From Deltaproteobacteria bacterium (lineage in GTDB: Bacteria > Myxococcota_A > Polyangia > Polyangiales > Ga0077539), in NCBI GenBank assembly GCA_016704445.1, contig JADJAE010000018.1, positions 1 through 64,000 on the forward strand: a stretch of DNA of 64,000 bases, written 5' to 3'. The number at the start of each line of letters is the position of its first letter. Positions within the stretch are counted from its first letter, which is position 1. The notes beneath the pieces were generated by a model, which searched no databases, was not told the DNA's origin, and saw only the letters and a program-made list of their open reading frames with translations. Of this stretch, positions 7,842 through 16,212 are shown one piece after another. Position numbers and translations under genes: made by a program.

Positions 7842-10502
7842 CTACGCGGCGCCCTTCGGCGCCCGAGGCATCCGGAGGCAGAAGCTCGCCCCCCGCCCCA
7901 GCTCGCTCTCGACCGTGACCGACCCGCCGAGCGCGTGGACGACGCGCCAGACGATGGTGAGCCCGAGGCCCGTACCCTTCCCCGGCGCCTTCCTGGTGAA
8001 GAAGGGGGTGAAGATCCTCGCGCGGTCGTCCGCGGAGATGCCCGGCCCGTTGTCGCTCACGGTGAGCAGCACCTCGTCGGCCAGCAGCTCGCCACGCACC
8101 ACCACCCGGCCGCTCTCATCCGCGACCGCCTCGATGGCGTTCTGAACCAGGTTCGAGATCGCCTGGTGCAGCTCCTCGGCGACGCAGTCGACCCACCCTT
8201 CGCCCTCCAGCTCAAGCACCAGCTCGACCGGGCGGCCGATCGACGAGGACACCAGCGTGGCGACGTCCCTCGCCCCGGCGAACACGTCGTGCGAGCGCGC
8301 CACGCGAGCGAAGCCCTCGCGGCTGTACCGCCGCATCAGCGCCACCGTGTCCCCGATGCGCGAGAGCCCCGCCTGGGCGGTCTCGAACATCCGCAGCGTG
8401 CGCCCCTCCAGCGCGGTGATCCTCGCCCGCTCGGCGTCCCCGTCCGCCTTCGGGACGGCCATCTTGAAGGCCTCGGTGACGTCGATGCGCACCCGCGTGA
8501 AGGCGTTGCGCACGTAGTTGAGCGGGTTGTTGATCTCGTGCGCCAGGCCACCGGTGATGGTCTCGAGGGAGTCCATCTGCTGGATGAGCACCCGCTCGGC
8601 GGCGGCGTCGCTCGCCTGCGCGAGCTTCTGCACCGTGGCCAGCAGCTCGCGGGTGTTGAAGGGCTTGCTCATGTGCTCGGTGACCCCGGAGTCCATGCCC
8701 TCCAGCCGGTCGGTGAGCTCGCCCCGCGCGGAGAGCATCAGCACCGGGACGTGCTTCGTGCGAGGGTCGTGACGGAGCCGCCGCGTGAGCTCGAAGCCGT
8801 CCATCTCCGGCATCATCAGGTCGGTCACCACCACGTCGGGCATGTGCTTGAGCGCGAGCTCCAGGCCGCGCACGCCGTTGGGCGCGGTGAACACCCGGAA
8901 GTGCTGCCGCAGCACCGTGTGGACGAGCCGGGTGACCTCCGGCGTGTCCTCCACCACCAGCACCGTGCGCCCGCGCGCGCCCTCGTCCGGGTCGCGCTCC
9001 ACCACGCGACGCTCGGTCGCGTCGAACACGTCCAGCAGCCTGAACTCGTCGCGCGCCGCGAACTGCGCCGTCCAGTCCGTGGGGCTGTGCTGCGCCCGAC
9101 GCTCGTTGGGCACCGTCTCCGCACGGGCCCGGCGCTCCACCACCTCCGGCGGTAGGTGCGACCGCCCCTTGCGGAGCGTCACGGTGAAGGTCGCTCCGGC
9201 CCCAGGGGCGCTCGACGCGGTGATGGTCCCGCCGTGCAGCTCGACCAGCTCTCGGGCGAGCGCGAGCCCGATGCCCGTGCCGCCCTGCGTGTAGCGGTTC
9301 TGCGCGGTCTCGCTGTCCACCTGGAAGAAGCGCTCGAAGAGCCGCTCGGACAGCTCCTGCGGAAAGCCCGCCCCGGTGTCCTCGACGGAGACCCGCGCCT
9401 GCTCGCCGTCTTCGGAGAGCGAGATCGTGATGCTCCCCCCCTCGGGCGTGTGCTTCGCGGCGTTGGAGATGAGGTTCACGAACACCCGCTCCAGCCGGTC
9501 GAGGTCGCACCACACCTCGGACACCTCGACGTTGGCCTCGAAGCGCAGCTCGATGCGCTTGCGCTCGGTGAGCGGCGACACCTGGGCGACGAGTGCACTC
9601 AGCCACCGCACGAGGTCCTGCGGCTTCACCCGGAGGCGCAGCCGCGACTCCTCCAGCCGCGACAGGTCGAGCAGGTCGCCGATGAGCCGAAGCAGCCTCG
9701 CGCCGGACAGGTAGATCGACCGGAGCGTGGCGCGCTGCGGCTCCGAGAGCTCGCCCAGCTCCCCGTCGATCATCAGCTCCAGCGGCGAGAGGATCAGTGC
9801 GAGCGGCGTCTTCAGCTCGTGGGTCACGTTGGCGAAGAAGCGCGACTTGAAGGCGTCGAGGCGCTGCAGGTCCTGGTGGGCACGCCCCAGGTTGGCGGTC
9901 GTCTGAACGATCACGAGCTGATTGACGATCTGCTCTCGCTGGGTGCGGTAGGCGAGGATCTGGCCGATCGAGATCACGATCGCCGTCGCGGTGAGGAACA
10001 CAAGGTTCGACACCGCGCCGACCCCAGCGGTCTCCGGCCGCAGCATCAGGTTGGGGAGGAGGAACGACAGCACGATGATGGCGTGCGTGGTGAGCACCAC
10101 CTGCGGCGGCCACACGAAGAGCAGCCCGGTGGCCACGATGATGAGCGAGAGGCCCGCGTAGTAGGGCGACGCGAGGCCCTCCAGCAGCACGGTCATCAGG
10201 GAGATGCCGCAAGAGCCGACGATCAGGTAGCTCGCCGAGAGGCTGTTGGGGAAGCGCTCGAACCAGCGTGTCGGGAGCAACCTGAACATCGCCAACGTCA
10301 GCACGGTGACGAACGCTCGCGTGCCCCACAGCACCTTGAGCCACGCAGCCGGGGCGACGAGCCAGTCGAGCACGCCGAAGAGGGGATACATCGTGATGCC
10401 GATCCAGAGGACCAGCCGCGTGCCGCGGCGATTTCTCTCGACCAGCCAGGCCCTCCAGCGGGGCTCGACCTCTTCGATGGGTACCGGCCCGACCGGGCTC
10501 AC
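7842..10502 (-). CDS. Membrane hybrid histidine kinase (TM-HK-REC-HK), PhcS-like position
   Basis: An 886-residue signalling protein with four parts. Residues 30-190 hold about six membrane helices with almost no periplasmic loops, as in sensors of hydrophobic ligands. A first kinase follows: HisKA with H228 in FANVTHELKTP, then an HATPase domain with NLISNAAKH, DTGAGFP and GTGIGLAL. A receiver (about 512-630) has the acidic pocket VVEDT, phosphoacceptor D561 in VVTDLMMPEMDG, and a conserved SKPF lysine. A second kinase has H655 in GGLAHEINNPLNY and NLVQNAIEA, DNGPGIS and GTGLGL boxes. Two complete kinase modules in one chain are unusual. Its start overlaps the methyltransferase stop by four bases, so translation is probably coupled. 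In Ralstonia the sensor next to the PhcB methyltransferase is PhcS; equivalence here is inferred from domain and position. Confidence 0.9.
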   Translation of the reverse strand: MSPVGPVPIEEVEPRWRAWLVERNRRGTRLVLWIGITMYPLFGVLDWLVAPAAWLKVLWGTRAFVTVLTLAMFRLLPTRWFERFPNSLSASYLIVGSCGISLMTVLLEGLASPYYAGLSLIIVATGLLFVWPPQVVLTTHAIIVLSFLLPNLMLRPETAGVGAVSNLVFLTATAIVISIGQILAYRTQREQIVNQLVIVQTTANLGRAHQDLQRLDAFKSRFFANVTHELKTPLALILSPLELMIDGELGELSEPQRATLRSIYLSGARLLRLIGDLLDLSRLEESRLRLRVKPQDLVRWLSALVAQVSPLTERKRIELRFEANVEVSEVWCDLDRLERVFVNLISNAAKHTPEGGSITISLSEDGEQARVSVEDTGAGFPQELSERLFERFFQVDSETAQNRYTQGGTGIGLALARELVELHGGTITASSAPGAGATFTVTLRKGRSHLPPEVVERRARAETVPNERRAQHSPTDWTAQFAARDEFRLLDVFDATERRVVERDPDEGARGRTVLVVEDTPEVTRLVHTVLRQHFRVFTAPNGVRGLELALKHMPDVVVTDLMMPEMDGFELTRRLRHDPRTKHVPVLMLSARGELTDRLEGMDSGVTEHMSKPFNTRELLATVQKLAQASDAAAERVLIQQMDSLETITGGLAHEINNPLNYVRNAFTRVRIDVTEAFKMAVPKADGDAERARITALEGRTLRMFETAQAGLSRIGDTVALMRRYSREGFARVARSHDVFAGARDVATLVSSSIGRPVELVLELEGEGWVDCVAEELHQAISNLVQNAIEAVADESGRVVVRGELLADEVLLTVSDNGPGISADDRARIFTPFFTRKAPGKGTGLGLTIVWRVVHALGGSVTVESELGRGASFCLRMPRAPKGAA

Positions 10503-12094
10503 GCCCGAGTCAGCACGGCGAACGGGTTGACCCCCGAGGGCTCCTCCCGAATCGCGACGGTGGCGTCAGGTGCCGCCGCGCGCCCCATCGCCAGTAGATC
10601 TTCGTGGGTCTTGTACTTCAGGTTCCAATCGAGGTTCAGCTCCATGAACCAGCGGTTGGGGCTCGTCGGCACCATGTTGCCGATGAAGAGCTCGCCCTTC
10701 GGCCTGAGGTTGCCGTAGAGGCTCTTCGTCAGCGACACCGCGGTCGGCATCTCGAGGTAGTCGAAGAGCCCCGTGCAGAAGATCACGTCGAAGCCCCCGT
10801 ACCTGGCGAACAGCGTCGGGTCACGCAGCAGCCGCTTGATCGAGTCGTGCAGGTAGGTGACCGTCACGGCCTTCGGCCAGCGGGCGCTCACGATGGGGCT
10901 GATGCGACGAAAGGCGTACGACAGGGCTCCCTTGTCCTGGTCGAAGAGCACGATCTCCAGCGGGACGGGGACCGTCTTCCGCTGCTTCAAGAGCTCGTAG
11001 ACCTCCTGCGCCGGACCGGCGGCCACGGACAAGAACCGCAGCGGGACGCCCGGCTCCGCGCGGTCGAGCGCCTCGGAGAGCCGGTCGCGGACGAGGTTCT
11101 TGCGGAACCTCACGGCGTCGCCCGGACGCGTCGTCAGGATCGCCAGGCTGACAGCCTTCGCGAAGAGCGTCGGGCCGGCGAACTGGTTCTCGTACATGTA
11201 CTTCATCACCTCGTAGTCGCCGGGGTACCCGAGCGGCTTGAAGAGCGCCCGGTGCATACACGGCGCCTCGATGAAGTATTGCTGCAAGAACCGCTGTGAG
11301 TACTCCTTGAGCGCGGGGATGTCCGCGAGCGGCACCGTCCGGAGCGCCGCGTCGATGCGCTCCGACCGACGGATGAACTCCTCCGCGAACTCGCGCCTTA
11401 CCCTGCCGATGAGCGCGTCGCGCGCGGCCGATCTGCCCTCGCCATGAACCACGTCCCAGGGGAGCAGGCGCTCGACCGCCGTGAGGTGCTCGCGCGCGTC
11501 CTCGAGGAAGAGGCGGAGCTCGGCGACGAGCGACTTGAACTCGGCGTGCCCCTCGACCCTCCACGGGGCGCTCTCGAGCCCGAGCCCGCCTGAGCCCGCG
11601 GACGCGTAGGACTTCACGTCGCGCAAGGCGATCACGTCGTCGACGTTCATCAGGGAGTCGACGAACGACGCCCCGACGACGAGCTTCCCATCGAGGCGGC
11701 GAAGCGAGCTGACCCGCGCGGCGCCGCTGTACGCCTCATGCTGATCGAAGTTCAGGGAGAGTTCCGGAATCTCGAACCCGATCTCTACCTCGACGTCGAC
11801 CGGCCACTCGAAACCCACGCCGTTCTGCGAGACATCGGTCATCTCGCAGTCGAAGCGGCGACCGCTCACGGAGATCGACACCACGGTGCGAACGGGCCCG
11901 AGGTCGGATGGCTGGTAACGCTGGGGCCTGAAGTAGATCTCCCGCCCCTCCCCCCCGTCGAGGTCCTCGACGTTTCTCGGGGCCACGCTGGGCCGCCCCT
12001 CCGCCAGGACAAGTTCATCCTGGCTCATGCCGGGGACGATCGAGGGCCGTGAAAGACGTTCGACGCTGCGTCCCCTGTCGTCACTATCTGTCAT
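10499..12094 (-). CDS. PilZ domain fused to PhcB-like SAM methyltransferase
   Basis: A 531-residue fusion. Residues about 65-165 look like a PilZ domain, the cyclic di-GMP receptor fold, with the D-x-S-x-x-G motif in DVSQNGVGFE; the preceding Arg motif is not clear, so ligand binding is uncertain. Residues about 240-531 form a class I SAM-dependent methyltransferase: LSVAAGPAQEVYELL (SAM loop), IVLFDQDKGALSYA (acidic residue for the ribose), DVIFCTGLFDYL, and a C-terminal NRWFMELNLDWNLKYKT segment. The MTase half matches proteins annotated as 3-hydroxypalmitate methyl ester biosynthesis (PhcB type). The region between the two domains contains QYFIEAPCMHRALFKPLGYPGDYEVM. It overlaps both neighbours (11 and 4 bases), so the three genes form one translational unit. 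The substrate is inferred, not shown. Confidence 0.75.
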   Translation of the reverse strand: MTDSDDRGRSVERLSRPSIVPGMSQDELVLAEGRPSVAPRNVEDLDGGEGREIYFRPQRYQPSDLGPVRTVVSISVSGRRFDCEMTDVSQNGVGFEWPVDVEVEIGFEIPELSLNFDQHEAYSGAARVSSLRRLDGKLVVGASFVDSLMNVDDVIALRDVKSYASAGSGGLGLESAPWRVEGHAEFKSLVAELRLFLEDAREHLTAVERLLPWDVVHGEGRSAARDALIGRVRREFAEEFIRRSERIDAALRTVPLADIPALKEYSQRFLQQYFIEAPCMHRALFKPLGYPGDYEVMKYMYENQFAGPTLFAKAVSLAILTTRPGDAVRFRKNLVRDRLSEALDRAEPGVPLRFLSVAAGPAQEVYELLKQRKTVPVPLEIVLFDQDKGALSYAFRRISPIVSARWPKAVTVTYLHDSIKRLLRDPTLFARYGGFDVIFCTGLFDYLEMPTAVSLTKSLYGNLRPKGELFIGNMVPTSPNRWFMELNLDWNLKYKTHEDLLAMGRAAAPDATVAIREEPSGVNPFAVLTRA

Positions 12095-13292
12095 CAGGTC
12101 CTCTCGGCAGTTCGATCACAAACCTCGCCCCGCCCCCCGGCGGCACCGGAGGCACCGAGCGGATCGATCCGCCGTGCTGCTCCATGATGAGCCGACACAT
12201 GTAGAGACCCATCCCCAGGCCGTGCGCCCCCTTGGTGCTCTCGAAGGGATCGAAGAGCCGCGACGCGATCTCCGGAGCCACCCCCGGACCCTCGTCCTGC
12301 ACCGCGATCGACACCCCCCCCGGGGTGCGCGCCACCTCCACCTGGATGCTCTGCGGCGCGTCCGTCGACTGCATCGCGTTGCGCAGGAGGTTCACCATCA
12401 CCTGAAGGATGCGAGCGCGGTCGCAGCGCACCGGAGGCAGGCCCGGCTCGACGGTGATCACGCAGCGAGAGCGCCGCTGCTCCATCTCGAGCCCGGCCAG
12501 CACGAGGGCGTCGCGCAGCACGTCCGAGAGGTCGATGGGCTCCTCCTTCAGCGCGAGGCTGCCCGCCGCGAACTGGTGCAGCGTGCTCAGCGTCGACATG
12601 AGGTGCCGGGTCGCGGAGACGCCCACGCGCAGCGGCGACATCAGCCGCGGCGCCACGCCCTGCGCCTCGAACAGGCTCTCGAGCAGCGTGAGCCCGCCGA
12701 GGGTGTTGCGCAGGTCGTGGGTGATGCCCGCGGTGAGCCGGCCGATGGTGCCCAGGCGCTCGAGGTGCAGCATCTTGTGCTGCGCCGCGCGGAGCTCGTC
12801 GAGGGCCAGCTTCAGCTCGTCGCTGCGCGCGGAGAGCAGCTCGAGCAGCCGGGCGTTGAGCCTGCGCTGCTGCACCATCGCGCTGGCCTGCGCGACGGCC
12901 CCGAGCAGGTCTTCGGGCTCCCAGGGCTTGTGCATGTGCCGGAACACCCGCGCGCGGTTGATCGCGTCGACCAGCACCGGCGTGTCGGTGTAGGCGGTGA
13001 GCAGGATGCCCGCGACGTCGGGGTAGCGCTCGCGCACCACCGCCAGCATGTCGATGCCCGTCATGCCCGGCATGCGCTGGTCGCACACGATGACGTCGAA
13101 GCGCTCGACCTCGAGCAGCTTCAGCGCGATCTCCGCGGAGCGCGCCTCGTGCACCACATAGTCGGCGTCGAGAAACGCGCGCAGCACGTCGAGGTTGCCC
13201 AGGTCGTCGTCGACGATGAGCACCTGTCCGGTGAGCGTCTCGCCGATACCGTACCGGGCGGCGAGCGCCGCGAGCGCATCAGGCTCAAGCAC
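12084..13292 (-). CDS. Receiver-histidine kinase protein, PhcR-like
   Basis: A 402-residue soluble protein starting at GTG. The N-terminal receiver has VLIVDDD, phosphoacceptor D71 in VIVCDQRMPGMTG, the T/A-Y switch region LLTAYTD and the HKPW lysine typical of receivers fused to output enzymes. A linker coiled coil (about 135-180) leads to a histidine kinase with H192 in TAGITHDLRNTLGG and a full HATPase domain (MVNLLRNAMQS, DEGPGVAP, GLGMGLYMC). A receiver with a kinase as its output is the reported architecture of Ralstonia PhcR. It is the first gene of the three-gene operon, and no DNA-binding output is present. Signal flow among it, the membrane hybrid kinase and an external regulator is inferred. 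Confidence 0.85.
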   Translation of the reverse strand: MLEPDALAALAARYGIGETLTGQVLIVDDDLGNLDVLRAFLDADYVVHEARSAEIALKLLEVERFDVIVCDQRMPGMTGIDMLAVVRERYPDVAGILLTAYTDTPVLVDAINRARVFRHMHKPWEPEDLLGAVAQASAMVQQRRLNARLLELLSARSDELKLALDELRAAQHKMLHLERLGTIGRLTAGITHDLRNTLGGLTLLESLFEAQGVAPRLMSPLRVGVSATRHLMSTLSTLHQFAAGSLALKEEPIDLSDVLRDALVLAGLEMEQRRSRCVITVEPGLPPVRCDRARILQVMVNLLRNAMQSTDAPQSIQVEVARTPGGVSIAVQDEGPGVAPEIASRLFDPFESTKGAHGLGMGLYMCRLIMEQHGGSIRSVPPVPPGGGARFVIELPRGPDDR

Positions 13293-13300
13293 GACCGGAG

Positions 13301-13328
13301 TCTAGACAGGGCAGCGTGAGCCCATCAA
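13301..13328 (-). promoter_or_regulatory. Possible promoter of the PhcR/PilZ-PhcB/PhcS-like operon
   Basis: TTGATG and TCTAGA with a 16-base spacer lie just upstream of the GTG at 13292; the leader would be only a few bases. A similar CTAGACTCCG string precedes the gene at 58586. Weak. Confidence 0.25.
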
Positions 13329-13358
13329 CCGCGAAGTGTCCGAATGACGGCCCCGGGA

Positions 13359-14555
13359 TCAGCGCGCCCGATGTGCTGCGAAGTGGTCGAGGATGTGATC
13401 GGCGACCGAGGCCTTGCTCATCGGAGCCAGCGGAGTCACCGCCCCGGGCGTCACCAGGGTTACGCGGTTGTCGTCGCCGTCGAAGCCGTCCGCGGCGAGG
13501 TTGGCCACCACGAGGTCGCAGCCCTTGCGAGCGAGCTTCTCCCTCGCGCGCTCGACGAGATCGCCCGTCTCGAGCGCGAAGCCCACCAGCATCGGCCCGC
13601 CCTCATGACGCGATGCGCCGAGCTCGGCGAGGATGTCGGGGTTCTTCACCATCCGGATCACGAGCTCGCCGTCGGACTTCTTGATCTTCTCGGCAGCGAC
13701 CTCCGAGGGCCGGTAGTCGGCCACCGCAGCGGCCATCACCACCAGGTGCGCTGATCCGGCAGCGGCCATCACCGCGTCGCGCATGTCCCGCGCGCTGCGC
13801 ACCCGCTCCACGGAGACGCCCTCCGGGGTCGGCAGCGCGGAGGGCCCGCTCACCAGCACGACCTCCGCGCCCCGGTCGCGCGCCCGCATCGCGATCGCGT
13901 AGCCCATGCGCCCGGACGATCGGTTGCCCACGAAGCGCACCGGGTCGATCGCCTCGTGGGTGCCGCCTGCGCTCACCACGACGCGACAGCCCGCGAGGTC
14001 CTGCGGCGTGAGAGCGCGCGCCGCCGCGTCGACGATCTCCCCGGGCTCGACCATGCGCCCGATGCCGCTCTCGCCGCTGGCGAGCGGCCCGACGACCGGC
14101 CCCACGACGACCACGCCGCGCGCCCGCAGCAGCGCCACGTTGGCCTTCGTGGCGGGGTGCTCCCACATGCGCGGGTGCATCGCCGGGGCGACCACCACCG
14201 GGCCGTGCGCGGCCAGCAGGCAGGTGGTGGCGAGGTCGTCGCCGAGCCCGTGGGCCATCCGCGCGAGGAGGTCGGCCGTGGCCGGGGCGACGAGCACCAG
14301 GTCTGCGCGGCCGGTGAGCGCGATGTGCAGCTCGCCCGGGTACGTAGGGTCCCAGAGGTCGACGCGGGCCGCGCGGCCGGTGATGCCCGCGAAGGTCACC
14401 CCGGTGATGAAGCGCTGCCCGGCGGGGGTGAGCACGGTCTCGACGGAGGCCCCGCGGCGCTGGAGCTCGCGCGCGACCAGCGCCGACTTGAAGGCCGCGA
14501 TGCCGCCGCCGACGACCAGCAGCACCTCACGCCCCGCGAGCGCGTCGCCGCTCAC
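13359..14555 (-). CDS. coaBC: Bifunctional phosphopantothenoylcysteine decarboxylase/phosphopantothenate-cysteine ligase
   Basis: A 398-residue CoaBC (Dfp). The N-terminal flavoprotein half (CoaC, 1-185) shows the VVGGGIAAFKSALVARELQ start, the HIAL segment with the catalytic-type His, VLVAPATADLLARMAHGL, and PAMHPRMW where many enzymes have PAMNxxMW. The C-terminal ligase half (CoaB) has VSAGGTHEAIDPVRFVGNRSSGRMG, AAVADYRP and the KIKK motif. The bifunctional enzyme makes 4'-phosphopantetheine from phosphopantothenate, Cys and a nucleotide. The usual Cys of the CoaC substrate flap appears as Ser (ASGESGIGRM). The start is GTG at 14555, overlapping the VanW stop as GTGA; an in-frame extension to 15533 is a shadow. 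Confidence 0.95.
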   Translation of the reverse strand: MSGDALAGREVLLVVGGGIAAFKSALVARELQRRGASVETVLTPAGQRFITGVTFAGITGRAARVDLWDPTYPGELHIALTGRADLVLVAPATADLLARMAHGLGDDLATTCLLAAHGPVVVAPAMHPRMWEHPATKANVALLRARGVVVVGPVVGPLASGESGIGRMVEPGEIVDAAARALTPQDLAGCRVVVSAGGTHEAIDPVRFVGNRSSGRMGYAIAMRARDRGAEVVLVSGPSALPTPEGVSVERVRSARDMRDAVMAAAGSAHLVVMAAAVADYRPSEVAAEKIKKSDGELVIRMVKNPDILAELGASRHEGGPMLVGFALETGDLVERAREKLARKGCDLVVANLAADGFDGDDNRVTLVTPGAVTPLAPMSKASVADHILDHFAAHRAR

Positions 14556-16174
14556 CGCGCGCCCGGCCTCGCCGCGGGCCTCGCCGCAGGCCTCGCCGGC
14601 ACCGGGCAGCTCGCCCCGGCGCACCCGCTCGGCACCACCGTGCGCCCGGCCGCCGCCGCGCTGGTCATCGCCGCCGCCGTGGTCGCCGGGAGCGCGCGGG
14701 TAAGGCCCTGACGGACCATCCACCCCGCGGTGCCGCAGAAGCCCGGGCGGCGCACCTCCTGGATGTCGTCGCTCTCCAGCGGCTGCGTGAGGGCGAGGTA
14801 CTGGTCCGCGGTGTACTCCGGGTGGTCGTCCTGCCGCGCGGACCCTGCGGCGCCAGCGGCCCCGGTGCCCACGCGCCAGACCTGCATCGTCGGGGGATAG
14901 GCGTCGAGCCAGCGCTGGCGCACGGCCTGGTCGCCCTCGCGGATGATCCGGTACCGGGTGATGCGAAAGCCCGGGATGCCCCGCTGCGTGAGCACCCGCG
15001 TGCCCGCCGGGAGGTTGGCGTCGGGCACCTCGCGCTCCTCGAAGCGGTCGACCCGGGGCATCACCTTGCGCACGAAGGTCACCGCGCGGGTGCGCCGGGC
15101 GCCGAGCAGCTCGATGCGGGCGAGGCCGTTGTTGAGCCGCGTGTGAATCACCACCGGGAAGGGCAGCGTGTTGCGCAGCTTCAGGTTGATCGACGGGTAC
15201 ACCACCGTCGCGTCGAGGCCCATCTTGATGTAGCCGCTGGGGCGCGAGTGGGGCGTGCGGTCGAGCACCTCCATGCCCGCGAAGAACGACGCCGCGAAGA
15301 GGCTCCCGGCGATCTGGCACACGCCGCCGCCGACGCCGTCGATGAGCTCGCCCGCGGAGATGACCGTCGCCATGCGGAAGCCGTTGGCCTCGGAGCGGTC
15401 GCCCACGATCTCGTTGAAGTCGAGCACCGCGCCCGGCATCCAGACGTAGCCGTTCACCCGGCTGGCCGCGAGGTGGAGGTTGTACGTGCGGTCGCGGTGG
15501 TCCTCGTTGGCGTTGTAGTTGGTCTGGAACCACCCCACGACGGCGTTCATCTCCACGTCGCGGAGCTGCTCGGAGGTGGTCGTCGGGTCGGTGTGCTCCA
15601 GCACCGCCTCCACCCGATTACGCCCGTTGGTAAACGCCGTGTCGAGCAGGGCCAGCGTGCCGAACACGTCGAGGTAGGTGCCGCGCCGCTCGGGGATCAC
15701 CCGCCGCTGCTCGACGTCGATGCGCGCGTCCACCGGCAGGTGGTCCACCTCCTCCTTGAGCTGCGCGAGGAGCGGCAGCGCCACGGCCCCCTCCAGGCGC
15801 ACCGGGAGCGGCAGCTCGATGGGACCGCGGGCGAGGGCGGCGTGGTGCCGGACGAGCGCGCTCGACGGGTCGGCCGCGGCGCGCAGCAGGTGCTCGAGCA
15901 GGCGCACGTCGACCCGGGCGCCGAAGGCCTCGCGGCTGCGATCGAGCGTGCGCTCCTCGGCGACGATGGTGACGTGCTCGCGGAGGTACGCACGCGCCAG
16001 GTCGCGGGCCTGCGCTCGGGGATCGGGCCCCAGGGTCACCGGCCGGCCTCGCACCCTCACCCGCGGGACGCCCGCGGCCTGCGGGGCCCGCTCGGGGAGC
16101 AGCAGGTACCCGATGCCTCCGCCCATCAGGGCGAACAGCAGGGACAGCGAGGAGAGCCGCAGCCAGCGCGTCAT
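14552..16174 (-). CDS. VanW-family protein, membrane-anchored
   Basis: A 540-residue protein. It begins with an anchor or signal segment (residues 5-24, LRLSSLSLLFALMGGGIGYLLL). The middle region resembles the peptidoglycan-binding-type domain that precedes VanW. The VanW domain (about 270-390) is clear: WMPGAVLDFNEIVGDRS, GELIDGVGGGVCQIAGSLFAA, RTPHSRPSGYI and LRNTLPFPVVI. VanW was first seen in vancomycin-resistance clusters; its biochemical role is unknown. The last 60 residues are Ala/Arg/Pro low-complexity sequence. ATG at 16174 is chosen because it places the hydrophobic segment at the N-terminus. It follows the nitrilase gene and is coupled to coaBC by a GTGA overlap, downstream of the elongation genes. 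Confidence 0.85.
   Translation of the reverse strand: MTRWLRLSSLSLLFALMGGGIGYLLLPERAPQAAGVPRVRVRGRPVTLGPDPRAQARDLARAYLREHVTIVAEERTLDRSREAFGARVDVRLLEHLLRAAADPSSALVRHHAALARGPIELPLPVRLEGAVALPLLAQLKEEVDHLPVDARIDVEQRRVIPERRGTYLDVFGTLALLDTAFTNGRNRVEAVLEHTDPTTTSEQLRDVEMNAVVGWFQTNYNANEDHRDRTYNLHLAASRVNGYVWMPGAVLDFNEIVGDRSEANGFRMATVISAGELIDGVGGGVCQIAGSLFAASFFAGMEVLDRTPHSRPSGYIKMGLDATVVYPSINLKLRNTLPFPVVIHTRLNNGLARIELLGARRTRAVTFVRKVMPRVDRFEEREVPDANLPAGTRVLTQRGIPGFRITRYRIIREGDQAVRQRWLDAYPPTMQVWRVGTGAAGAAGSARQDDHPEYTADQYLALTQPLESDDIQEVRRPGFCGTAGWMVRQGLTRALPATTAAAMTSAAAAGRTVVPSGCAGASCPVPARPAARPAARPGAR
15618..15633. repeat. Dispersed palindrome TTAC-N8-GTAA (exact), in VanW gene
   Basis: Exact copy; falls in the codon frame xTT-ACC on the minus strand. 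See the finding on this motif. Confidence 0.8.
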
Positions 16175-16212
16175 GGGAGCTCCCCGGTCGGTAGACCGCG
16201 GAGCCGGTCGGG

